Positions 6,445 to 11,591 of a DNA stretch of 11,591 bases are shown here, piece by piece. The DNA is from CAZXLT01 sp964641545. GTDB lineage: Bacteria > Patescibacteriota > Saccharimonadia > Saccharimonadales > AWTP1-31. Position 1 is the stretch's first letter; each line of letters begins with the position of its first letter. A program made the translations under genes and the position numbers. Location of the stretch: contig CAZXLT010000018.1 in assembly GCA_964641545.1 (NCBI GenBank), forward strand, positions 1 through 11,591, given 5' to 3'. The notes under the pieces were generated by a model, which was not told the DNA's origin, did not search any database, and worked only from the letters and a program-made list of their open reading frames with translations.

Positions 6445-6477
6445 AAAAAGAGCCTGGTAAAAATCAGGCTCTTTTTT
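6445..6477 (+). terminator. Strong bidirectional terminator
   Basis: A perfect 12-bp stem (6445-6456 AAAAAGAGCCTG with 6465-6476) and an 8-nt loop end in six T residues on the plus strand. On the minus strand the tail is TTTTTATATTTAG. It closes the unit before it and also the minus-strand unit starting near 6640. Confidence 0.9.
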
Positions 6478-6490
6478 GTACTTAGTATAT

Positions 6491-6574
6491 TTAGGCAAGA
6501 ATATCGTCGAATTCTACAATTCTACTATCATTGCTTGGCGTTAGTTCAAACGCTAAATTGTTATTACTTAACAT
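6491..6574 (-). CDS. Candidate 27-residue small protein
   Basis: The frame reads MLSNNNLAFELTPSNDSR followed by IVEFDDILA and TAA. The peptide is acidic (five Asp/Glu, one Arg, no Lys) with no membrane segment or Cys. It lies about 65 nt behind a TTGACA-16-TATAAT promoter on the same strand and ends 14 nt before the bidirectional terminator at 6445-6477, so the transcript would be about 195 nt. GAAGGG is upstream but 13 nt from the ATG, farther than usual, and an in-frame TAA is two codons before it. I recognise no family. The transcript could instead be a small RNA, with the frame being chance. Confidence 0.4.
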   Translation of the reverse strand: MLSNNNLAFELTPSNDSRIVEFDDILA

Positions 6575-6645
6575 CGGTTATTATCTACCCTTCAATTATT
6601 TTGTTTGCGTGTGTTTGTTTTGTTGATCATTCAAAACTAAGTTAT

Positions 6646-6673
6646 ATTATACACAAGTTTGCTATTTTGTCAA
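6646..6673 (-). promoter_or_regulatory. Near-consensus sigma-70-type promoter of the small minus-strand unit
   Basis: TTGACA (6673-6668) and TATAAT (6651-6646) on the minus strand are both perfect, with a 16-nt spacer. The predicted start is near 6640. It is the best promoter match in the window and no gene over 27 codons lies between it and the terminator at 6445-6477. Confidence 0.75.
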
Positions 6674-6702
6674 CACTATTTCAATAAAATGTCCTTCACG
6701 CT

Positions 6703-6730
6703 TTGTTTTTCCTTACTTTTATGCTTTAAT
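6703..6730 (+). promoter_or_regulatory. Promoter of the RRM-protein gene
   Basis: TTGTTT (6703-6708), a 16-nt spacer and extended -10 TGCTTTAAT (6722-6730). It predicts a start near 6737 and a leader of about 140 nt. It is back to back with the minus-strand promoter at 6646-6673. Confidence 0.5.
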
Positions 6731-6736
6731 TTACAT

Positions 6737-6876
6737 GCAGGTTCTTATATGTTCTTAGTTCAACGTAGTTCGGTGGAAGTCCTTAGGTATCTCAGGCACG
6801 ATCACGATCAGTTCGAAAGAAAGACAGATAAGGTAAATAGGTCGTACCTGATAGTTAACAATAAGGAATATAATAC
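6737..6876 (+). promoter_or_regulatory. Long structured 5' leader of the RRM-protein gene
   Basis: The Shine-Dalgarno region TAAGGA (6862-6867) is exactly complementary to TCCTTA (6780-6785). Inside that helix TCAGGCAC (6792-6799) pairs with GTACCTGA (6844-6851) at 7 of 8 positions. A competitor, TAAGG at 6829-6833, could take the CCTTA segment instead and free the Shine-Dalgarno. The SD itself is 9 nt from the ATG. This geometry suits a temperature- or protein-controlled switch, as known for long leaders of cold-shock genes; that is inference. No folding calculation was done. Confidence 0.4.
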
Positions 6877-7176
6877 ATGTACAAATTATTTGTAGGTGGC
6901 TTGCCTTTCAGCACCACCGACGAAGAGCTTCAGCAAACTTTTGCTGAGCACGGTGCTGTTGCATCTGCTGTGGTTATCAAAGACCGCGAAACAGGTCGCA
7001 GCAAAGGTTTTGGTTTTGTTGAATTCGAAAGTGACGAAGAAGGTAAAGCTGCAGAAAAAGCTTTACACAACTCTGAGCTTGGCGGCCGTACTATTACGGT
7101 AAACGAAGCTCGACCTCGTGAAGAACGTCCACGTCGCGACTTTGGTGGCGGCAACGGCGGTCAACGCAGCTGGTAA
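6877..7176 (+). CDS. RRM-type RNA-binding protein
   Basis: This 99-residue protein has one RNA recognition motif at about 1-78: RNP2 KLFVGGLPF (3-11), helix 1 TTDEELQQTFAEHG, and RNP1 KGFGFVEF (43-50) with the stacking aromatic residues in place. It then has a short Arg/Gly-rich tail (PREERPRRDFGGGNGGQRSW). Such single-RRM proteins occur in cyanobacteria and many CPR genomes. They bind single-stranded RNA and are often cold-induced; the RNA targets here are unknown. AAGGA lies 9 nt before the ATG. The gene stands alone between its long leader and a terminator, so it is probably monocistronic and may regulate itself through that leader. Confidence 0.95.
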   Translation: MYKLFVGGLPFSTTDEELQQTFAEHGAVASAVVIKDRETGRSKGFGFVEFESDEEGKAAEKALHNSELGGRTITVNEARPREERPRRDFGGGNGGQRSW

Positions 7177-7196
7177 TTTTAATCAGCAAATAAAGG

Positions 7197-7222
7197 AGCT
7201 CCCTTTCGAGGGAGCTTTTTTG
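7197..7222 (+). terminator. Intrinsic terminator of the RRM-protein gene
   Basis: An 8-bp stem (AGCTCCCT/AGGGAGCT) closed by a TTCG tetraloop is followed by six T residues. It starts 20 nt after the stop codon. Confidence 0.92.
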
Positions 7223-7262
7223 TTGTAGTTCTTGCACAAAACAGGAATATGTTAATCAATTA

Positions 7263-7271
7263 TGATAAAAT
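7263..7271 (+). promoter_or_regulatory. Extended -10 promoter of the IMP dehydrogenase gene
   Basis: TGATAAAAT fits TGnTATAAT with one change, without a convincing -35. Start near 7278 would give a leader of about 17 nt containing a strong GGAGGG (7286-7291) before the ATG at 7295. Confidence 0.45.
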
Positions 7272-7294
7272 CGCTTCAATAATTTGGAGGGCGT

Positions 7295-8812
7295 ATGACG
7301 GGCGCTACAGGGATAGAAGGAATAGGACCATTATCAAAACCAGAGTTCTTTGCCTCCGTTAGACCCAATGCCCTTTCTTATGGCGATGTTCGACTGGTTG
7401 AAGGCGCAAGCCCATTTTCTGAAATGTTCGACGCGTCCGACACAGATCTGACTTCGCACTGGACACCAGGGATAGAACTTGCGGTACCACTTGTGAGCGC
7501 AGCCATGGACACAGTGACCGGCTCAAGAATGGCGATCACTATTGAAAAGTTGGGTGGATTAGGTGTGATGCACGCCAATATGACTATTGAAGAAATGGTC
7601 GCTGCAGTACGCGAGGTGAAGTTTGCGCTTTCGGCACGAATTGATGCGCCCATTACAGTTTCGCCCGATCAAACCCTGGCCGGTATTCTCGCTCAAAAGC
7701 GTTCGTTTGGCAGTTTTCCTGTGCTAGACAATGAGCAAAGACGAGTTATCGGCATGGTTACTGGTAGAAATTTTAAGTACCGACGGCACTCGATCGAGGA
7801 TACCACTGCAGGCATGGTGATGACTCCGGTTGAAAAGCTCGAAGCAAAGGGCACTCCGGATACAACAGTCCAAGAAGCACACGCCATGATGGAAGAACAC
7901 ATGGTCGGCGCTGTACCGCTGCTAAACAAAGATGGCACATTGGCAGGACTGTATACGTGGAAAGATGTGGATGCAATTATTTCTGGGGACGCAGCAAAGT
8001 TTACTGTTGACGAACGCGGTCGGTTGCGAGCTGTGGTTGCCGTTTCGTCGCTTGACCGCAACGTCATAGAGCGAATAGTGCGCGTTAACGGCGAGGATAA
8101 TTTTCTAGACGGCATCGTGGTTGATGCGTCCAGGGGCGCAAGTAAGTGGACACGGCTGCTATTAAAAGAGTTGGTTGATGCAAAGTTAGGAATTGAAATT
8201 GTTGCCGGCAATGTATCAGAACCAGAAACAGGAGCCATGCTACTAGACGAAGGTGCCGACGCGATCAAGACGGGACAAGGTCCTGGATCAATTTGCACCA
8301 CGCGCGAAGTAATCGGCTATGGAACACCTCAGTTGACAGCCGTTTACGAGACTGCTCGCGTAGCACACAAAAGAGGTAAGTTTGTATGCGCAGATGGCGG
8401 CATTCAAAGTTTTGGGGATATTGGTGTTGCGTTTGCGGGTGAAGCCGACAGCGTGATGATGGGTGGCATGTTCGCTGGAACCGAGGAAGCTCCAGGCAAA
8501 GACTATATAGATGGGTCTGGGAATCGGGTTAAAGATTACCGTGGCATGGGCTCCGAACCAGCAATGGCAGACAACCCAAATGCCCGCGATTACTCAAGCA
8601 GTGGCGGTGTAATACTGCCCGAAGGCGTCACAAAACCATTACCCTTCAAAGGCAGTGTTGTGGAAATTTTTAAGCTGTGCGAACGATCGCTGCGTAGTGC
8701 CCTTGCCGCCACCGGCAACCGCACACTTGATGAGTTTCGCGAAAATGCACGGTTCCGTTTGCACACTGGCTCCGCTCAGCATGAGAGCCGGCCGCACGAA
8801 GTGAGAAATTAA
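7295..8812 (+). CDS. guaB: IMP dehydrogenase-type enzyme with CBS pair
   Basis: IMP dehydrogenase oxidises IMP to XMP with NAD, the committed step to GMP. The 505-residue protein has the family layout: first part of the barrel (about 25-110, VPLVSAAMDTVTGSRMA), a CBS pair inserted at about 115-230, then the barrel remainder. Catalytic Cys334 sits in GPGSICTTR (329-337); ADGGIQ (366-371), MMGGMFAGTEEAPG (388-401), YRGMGS (415-420), LPEGV and a C-terminal HESRPHEV complete the pattern. Two oddities: the loop before Cys reads TGQGPGS, not VGIGPGS, and the mobile-flap Arg-Tyr pair reads Arg431-Asp-Tyr433. A related GMP reductase with a CBS pair is therefore not fully excluded. A strong Shine-Dalgarno fixes the start. 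A hydrolase gene follows after 2 nt. Confidence 0.9.
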   Translation: MTGATGIEGIGPLSKPEFFASVRPNALSYGDVRLVEGASPFSEMFDASDTDLTSHWTPGIELAVPLVSAAMDTVTGSRMAITIEKLGGLGVMHANMTIEEMVAAVREVKFALSARIDAPITVSPDQTLAGILAQKRSFGSFPVLDNEQRRVIGMVTGRNFKYRRHSIEDTTAGMVMTPVEKLEAKGTPDTTVQEAHAMMEEHMVGAVPLLNKDGTLAGLYTWKDVDAIISGDAAKFTVDERGRLRAVVAVSSLDRNVIERIVRVNGEDNFLDGIVVDASRGASKWTRLLLKELVDAKLGIEIVAGNVSEPETGAMLLDEGADAIKTGQGPGSICTTREVIGYGTPQLTAVYETARVAHKRGKFVCADGGIQSFGDIGVAFAGEADSVMMGGMFAGTEEAPGKDYIDGSGNRVKDYRGMGSEPAMADNPNARDYSSSGGVILPEGVTKPLPFKGSVVEIFKLCERSLRSALAATGNRTLDEFRENARFRLHTGSAQHESRPHEVRN

Positions 8813-8814
8813 CT

Positions 8815-9549
8815 ATGAAAATAATTAAGACGAAGTCATACGAAATAGCAGTGTATAAGCAGGGGAGTGACAATGCTAAAAAGCTAGCCATAATTACACC
8901 TGGCCGTTTGGACACAAAAGATTATGTTCATAATACTTCACTTGTTAAGTATTTATCCGAGAAGGGGTTTTTAGCCGTTAGCTTTGATCCACCTGGCACT
9001 TGGGAAAGTCCTGGTGATATTAGTTTGTACACCACAACTAATACGCTCAAAGCCATCAACGAATTGATCGAATATTTTGGTAATCGCCCTACCGTGCTTC
9101 TGGGTCATAGTCGTGGTGGCGCCAATGCCATGCTGGCTGGCGCAGCCAATCAGTATGTTACCCATTTAGTTGGCATTATGTCACCGCACGCGCCAACACG
9201 GGTTGATTTGCCCAAACCTGGCGAAGTCCATCCTTCTTACCGCGACCTGCCACCAGGCACTGAACGAACAAAAGGGAAGAGGGAGTTCTTACTTCCCTAC
9301 TCTTACTTTGAAGACCAGGAACAATATGACGCGTTGGATGGGCTGCGAAACTGCACTAAGCCGAAGTTATTTTTCTATGGCACGCAGGATGATTTGGTGC
9401 CAGAAGCCGAAGTCCGCGAAGCCTACGACGGATCGGCTGAACCCAAAGAAATTCATGCTGTTAAAAGCGAGCATGACTACCGTTTGCACCCAGAAATCAT
9501 AGAAGAAGTAAACGAAGTCATAGGTAGTTTTTTGCAGAAGTATTCGTAA
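8815..9549 (+). CDS. Alpha/beta hydrolase
   Basis: This 244-residue protein is of the alpha/beta-hydrolase fold. The nucleophile elbow is GHSRGG with Ser99 (97-102). The acid is probably Asp193 (or Asp192) in GTQDDLVPE, and the base His220 in SEHDYRLHP. The N-terminal strands AIITPG (25-30) and GFLAVSFDPPGTWES (51-65) fit the fold. A lid-like insert covers about 124-175. No signal peptide is seen, so it is probably cytoplasmic. Esterase, thioesterase or peptidase activity cannot be distinguished. It starts 2 nt after the IMP dehydrogenase stop, so the two form an operon, but no biochemical link to purine metabolism is evident. Confidence 0.88.
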   Translation: MKIIKTKSYEIAVYKQGSDNAKKLAIITPGRLDTKDYVHNTSLVKYLSEKGFLAVSFDPPGTWESPGDISLYTTTNTLKAINELIEYFGNRPTVLLGHSRGGANAMLAGAANQYVTHLVGIMSPHAPTRVDLPKPGEVHPSYRDLPPGTERTKGKREFLLPYSYFEDQEQYDALDGLRNCTKPKLFFYGTQDDLVPEAEVREAYDGSAEPKEIHAVKSEHDYRLHPEIIEEVNEVIGSFLQKYS

Positions 9550-9554
9550 GCATT

Positions 9555-9582
9555 TTGCATTTGTGCAGTGTATTGCTAAGAT
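9555..9582 (+). promoter_or_regulatory. Promoter of the single-pass membrane protein gene
   Basis: TTGCAT (9555-9560), a 16-nt spacer and extended -10 TGCTAAGAT (9574-9582). The -10 ends 6 nt before the ATG at 9589, so the mRNA is probably leaderless. It lies directly behind the hydrolase stop, with no terminator between. Confidence 0.5.
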
Positions 9583-9588
9583 ACTGTG

Positions 9589-10134
9589 ATGACTTTTCCA
9601 GATCACCCATCACCGCAAGAACTGCAACCTGGGCTTACAGAAAACCAAGACGGAGGTGCTGCGGAAGAACGTAGACATTCTCCAAACAAACCCTTTCGTC
9701 GCGTTGTAGTAAAAACCATCGGGCATAGCGTACTATTGTTTGCTCTGTTTATGGCTGGCTATACGTTCTCTGAACTTAGAGATAGCTCAGGTCCGAAAGC
9801 GGGAATTACCGATGTTACGGTTGACGGCTGTGAAGTGCTTGGTGGATCTGGTCCAGAAAATTTCACAACAGAAGCGGGAGGAGTCGCCAAGGTAACCGAG
9901 CGCGACATCTTAGCCTTGGGTGAGGTTGAAATTACGCTTATGACCCAAGAGACTTCGGAGCAATACCTCCGCGAGCCGGGAGAGCTGATCGATCCCCGTG
10001 TCCCTTATAACCAACTTTATATTGAGTGCATACCGGTTGATGGAGTTACTGTCGTTCCAATTCCCGGCACAACAGCTCCCGAACCTATTCCAGGTGATGG
10101 AGAATTAAGCGCTTTTGTACCTGCCGGTAGCTAA
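9589..10134 (+). CDS. Unknown single-pass membrane protein with extracytoplasmic domain
   Basis: I do not recognise this 181-residue protein. The ATG at 9589 is preferred to the GTG one codon earlier because of the promoter position. It has a polar, Pro/Glu-rich N-terminus (1-36, presumably cytoplasmic), a basic patch (FRRVVVK), one membrane segment (about 44-61) and an outside domain of about 120 residues. Cys81 and Cys147 are the only cysteines and could form a disulfide. The C-terminus is rich in Pro, Thr and Gly (VPIPGTTAPEPIPGDG). There is no lipobox or sortase motif. Its TAA stop shares three bases with the TAG stop of the convergent nitrilase-type gene, and no terminator separates them. 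Confidence 0.72.
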   Translation: MTFPDHPSPQELQPGLTENQDGGAAEERRHSPNKPFRRVVVKTIGHSVLLFALFMAGYTFSELRDSSGPKAGITDVTVDGCEVLGGSGPENFTTEAGGVAKVTERDILALGEVEITLMTQETSEQYLREPGELIDPRVPYNQLYIECIPVDGVTVVPIPGTTAPEPIPGDGELSAFVPAGS

Positions 10135-10889
10135 TCGATTATTGGTGTGCGGTGAAAGTGCGCGTTGAATGGCATTGCCAAGCCCGACGCCGGAGTCGTA
10201 CGATCACAGACTAGTATTTCATTTATGCCTGGACAGTCCCTGAAAACCCAGCCAGCCATGGTGTCCATTGCCCCCCTGTAGCGTTCTGGCGTATCGGCTA
10301 AACTTGTGTCGACAGGCGTTGCCCAACAAGCGCTTACTAGCAGAGCTCGCGCTCCGTTAGTGAGATGCTTGCCTTCCAGACCAATCACGTCCGAACAGAC
10401 CACCGCGTCGACACCATCTTCAACATCAAAACGCTCCCCTGGCCAAGCTTGCGTGTAGTGCCCTTCTTCAAACAGTCCTAGTGACATCTTACGTATTTCT
10501 TTCCGTCGTCTACCATCTATAAATTTGACCAAGGAGTTAAATGGATCTTCATAAAACTCACTAAACGAGGGCGTGCCTAGTAGAAACGTGACGTTAGGTC
10601 GATCCGCAGAAACTGCTTGAAGTTCTCTGGTCCGTTCTAATACTTCACTGGTGTGCTTTCGCACATTTTCAGGATGGTACGGTGCGGTGATAGTTTCTGG
10701 TGAGAGCACTATTGTACAGGGCTTTAACTCGGGAAGTTCACGAACTGCGTTAATCCATCCTAGCCAATCGGGCTGAGAAACCAAAGCAACTGGCCGACCA
10801 TTAGCAAGCTCAACATGGTGAGTTCCATGCGATTCAAAATAGGTAGATTCGAATTCCGGGATAGTCCACGGACCAGTTACTCCTGACAT
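10131..10889 (-). CDS. Nitrilase-superfamily (carbon-nitrogen hydrolase) protein, stand-alone
   Basis: This 252-residue soluble protein fits the carbon-nitrogen hydrolase fold. The Glu-Lys-Cys triad is Glu65 in IVLSPET, Lys134 in IRKMSLGLFEEG and Cys165 in AVVCSDVIG. The Glu141/142 pair after the Lys is in the place of the family's second Glu. TFLLGTPSF before the Lys and GARALLVSACWATP after the Cys are also family-like. The usual Cys-(Tyr/Trp)-(Glu/Asp) reads Cys-Ser-Asp, and similarity is diffuse, so the substrate is unknown; options are an amidase or the acyl-transfer domain of an Lnt-like enzyme without its membrane part. TATAGT ends 8 nt before the ATG and there is no Shine-Dalgarno. 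Confidence 0.68.
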   Translation of the reverse strand: MSGVTGPWTIPEFESTYFESHGTHHVELANGRPVALVSQPDWLGWINAVRELPELKPCTIVLSPETITAPYHPENVRKHTSEVLERTRELQAVSADRPNVTFLLGTPSFSEFYEDPFNSLVKFIDGRRRKEIRKMSLGLFEEGHYTQAWPGERFDVEDGVDAVVCSDVIGLEGKHLTNGARALLVSACWATPVDTSLADTPERYRGAMDTMAGWVFRDCPGINEILVCDRTTPASGLAMPFNAHFHRTPIID

Positions 10890-10897
10890 GGTTGCAC

Positions 10898-10903
10898 ACT
10901 ATA
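10898..10903 (-). promoter_or_regulatory. Candidate -10 box of the nitrilase-type gene
   Basis: TATAGT on the minus strand ends 8 nt before the ATG at 10889. No clear -35. It predicts a nearly leaderless mRNA. Confidence 0.4.
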
Positions 10904-10934
10904 CAATATTTTTAATAATTTTGCCACACCTGCA

Positions 10935-10963
10935 TTGACAATTTCACCTCTGTTTGGTAAGAT
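10935..10963 (+). promoter_or_regulatory. Strong promoter of the tRNA-fMet unit
   Basis: A perfect -35 TTGACA (10935-10940), a 17-nt spacer and -10 TAAGAT (10958-10963). The predicted start is near 10970, about 138 nt before the tRNA; I see no closer promoter. Confidence 0.75.
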
Positions 10964-10969
10964 TATCTA

Positions 10970-11107
10970 GCTCTACACTTCTTCAGAAACCCCGCAAAAA
11001 GCGGGAATGGTTTTTGCGGAAGAGGAGGCGGCTTGGTAAGTTTGCCCCAGATGATCGGAAATTTAGTTTTCGATCGGCTAGGCAAACTGACCATCACACG
11101 CCGACGT
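10970..11107 (+). ncRNA. Highly structured leader RNA upstream of tRNA-fMet
   Basis: No known family fits. Domain I can fold two exclusive ways. Fold A pairs 10984-10991 with 11009-11016 and CCGC with GCGG around an AAAAA loop. Fold B pairs 10992-11000 (CCGCAAAAA) with 11011-11019 perfectly. Domain II is one long hairpin: GGCG (11027-11030)/CGCC (11099-11102), GGT/ACC, AGTTTGCC (11039-11046)/GGCAAACT (11081-11088), then 9 bp at 11053-11061/11067-11075 with one G-U and a TTTAG loop. RNase P cutting of the tRNA 5' end would release it as a separate RNA. The pairings were found by eye; energies and expression are not known. Confidence 0.5.
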
Positions 11108-11182
11108 CGCGGGGTGGAGCAGCGGCAGCTCGTGTGGCTCATAACCACAAGGTCGTAGGTTCGAGTCCTACCCCCGCTACCA
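11108..11182 (+). tRNA. Initiator tRNA-fMet (CAT)
   Basis: This 75-nt cloverleaf with encoded CCA is close to E. coli tRNA-fMet. The acceptor CGCGGGG/CCCCGCT has an unpaired position 1-72, an initiator hallmark, but the pair is C-U rather than the usual C-A. The D arm is GAGC/GCTC with the initiator A11-U24 pair and a short 7-nt loop. The anticodon is at 11140-11142 in loop CTCATAA. The T arm GTAGG/CCTAC is perfect. The anticodon stem TGTGG/CCACA has only two of the three G-C pairs expected below the loop (29-41 is U-A). The unit has its own promoter and terminator. Confidence 0.95.
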
Positions 11183-11192
11183 TAAGAACTTT

Positions 11193-11221
11193 GACCTCTG
11201 GAAACAGGGGTCTTTTCTTTT
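11193..11221 (+). terminator. Intrinsic terminator of the tRNA-fMet unit
   Basis: An 8-bp stem GACCTCTG/CAGGGGTC (one T-G pair) with a GAAA tetraloop is followed by TTTTCTTTT. It begins 10 nt after the CCA end. Confidence 0.9.
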
Positions 11222-11274
11222 ACCCGAAGTTAGCCCATACTTAAACTGAATTAACCGTAATCATAAGGATGGGT

Positions 11275-11591
11275 ATGAAACTAAAGAATAATCAATCAGG
11301 CATCGCACATATTGCAGCCATAGCAGCTGTTGTCGTTGTAGTAGCTATTGGTGTTGTCGGCTGGAAGGTTTGGGACACAACTAGCAATAAGAGCAATGAT
11401 TCAGTAAGTTCAAGCTCTCCAAAGACCGAGAGCAAGGGTAAGACTTCGGCAATACCTGCAGAGAATGATACTCCAAAAAATGTAAACTACTTTGAAATTA
11501 AGGAGTTGGGGGTTAAGTTTGAACTTCCGGTAAGTCTGAAGGGACTTTACTACCACATTGGCAATAGTGGCCGAACAGCCTATTTCTCATT
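11275..11591 (+). CDS. Membrane-anchored exported protein, 5' part, runs off the window
   Basis: This is an open frame of 105 codons to the window edge. AAGGA (11265-11269) is 5 nt before the ATG. The N-terminus MKLKNNQSGIAHIAAIAAVVVVVAIGVVGW is a short basic stretch and one hydrophobic segment (about 11-32), a type-II anchor; the QSGIAH start is like many small anchored proteins of Saccharibacteria (my recollection). A Ser/Lys-rich linker (about 35-66) follows, then NYFEIKELGVKFELPVSLKGLYYHI, which begins a soluble outside domain that I cannot name. No lipobox or pilin cleavage site is evident. It is separated from the tRNA-fMet unit by its terminator, but I see no clear promoter of its own. 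Confidence 0.75.
   Translation, partial: MKLKNNQSGIAHIAAIAAVVVVVAIGVVGWKVWDTTSNKSNDSVSSSSPKTESKGKTSAIPAENDTPKNVNYFEIKELGVKFELPVSLKGLYYHIGNSGRTAYFS

Noticed and set aside
6798..6811. Tandem repeat acgatc acgatc in the RRM leader
   Set aside because: Only two short copies; not a repeat array and more likely a chance element within the leader structure.
6659..6895. A 78-codon plus-strand frame ahead of the RRM gene
   Set aside because: It overlaps both promoters and the RRM leader, has no Shine-Dalgarno, and its composition (many Cys, Tyr and Leu) looks like translated non-coding AT-rich sequence.
10970..11107. T-box riboswitch, SRP RNA, RNase P RNA or 6S RNA in the tRNA-fMet leader
   Set aside because: None of their conserved sequence motifs that I know could be found, and T-boxes do not normally precede tRNA genes.
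10954..11244. A 96-codon plus-strand frame crossing the tRNA-fMet region
   Set aside because: It runs through the tRNA and the hairpin leader; the predicted peptide is Arg/Ser-rich with no family resemblance.
1..11591. CRISPR array, insertion sequence or phage genes
   Set aside because: No spaced direct repeats, transposase, integrase or terminal inverted repeats were seen.
1..11591. Reassigned UGA (glycine) code as in Gracilibacteria
   Set aside because: All recognised genes are complete in the standard code, without in-frame UGA, and the Nudix gene ends in UGA right after the expected C-terminus.

Overview
The window looks like the chromosome of a small-genome bacterium, most likely a Patescibacterium (CPR), with Saccharibacteria as my best guess. 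This is inference, not proof. The genes are short, tightly packed and on both strands. Many start codons lack a Shine-Dalgarno and sit 6-8 nt behind a -10-like hexamer, and several proteins are small membrane-anchored ones. Nothing requires UGA to be read as an amino acid, and the Nudix gene uses UGA as its stop. I see no insertion sequence, phage gene or CRISPR array.

Region 1 (1-2106, minus) is a tightly coupled operon: Nudix hydrolase, then tgt (tRNA-guanine transglycosylase), then the N-terminal membrane part of an apolipoprotein N-acyltransferase-like protein that leaves the window. Both junctions overlap by a few bases and use non-ATG starts. Region 2 (2107-3526, plus) has a TetR-type regulator with an inverted repeat over its own promoter, then a membrane-anchored fasciclin (FAS1) protein. 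Region 3 (3520-5164, minus) has queA and an orphan multi-pass membrane protein. Tgt and QueA are consecutive enzymes of queuosine tRNA modification, although here they are in separate units.

Region 4 (5237-6478, plus) has a CAT-anticodon elongator-type tRNA, a DUF5680-type protein directly behind it, a PQ-loop-like membrane protein and a strong bidirectional terminator. Region 5 (6444-6876) is a 436-nt gap. It holds a near-consensus minus-strand promoter driving a short unit with a 27-codon ORF, and a diverging promoter feeding a long, potentially self-pairing leader of an RRM RNA-binding protein gene. Region 6 (6877-9549, plus) has the RRM protein, an IMP dehydrogenase-type enzyme and a closely linked alpha/beta hydrolase.

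Region 7 (9555-10903) has an unknown single-pass membrane protein convergent with a nitrilase-superfamily protein; their stop codons share bases. Region 8 (10935-11221, plus) is an initiator tRNA unit: a strong promoter, about 138 nt of highly structured leader, tRNA-fMet with two atypical identity features, and a clean terminator. The window ends in the 5' part of a membrane-anchored exported protein. The best candidates for something undescribed are the structured RNA ahead of tRNA-fMet, the small minus-strand unit at 6444-6673, and the RRM leader.
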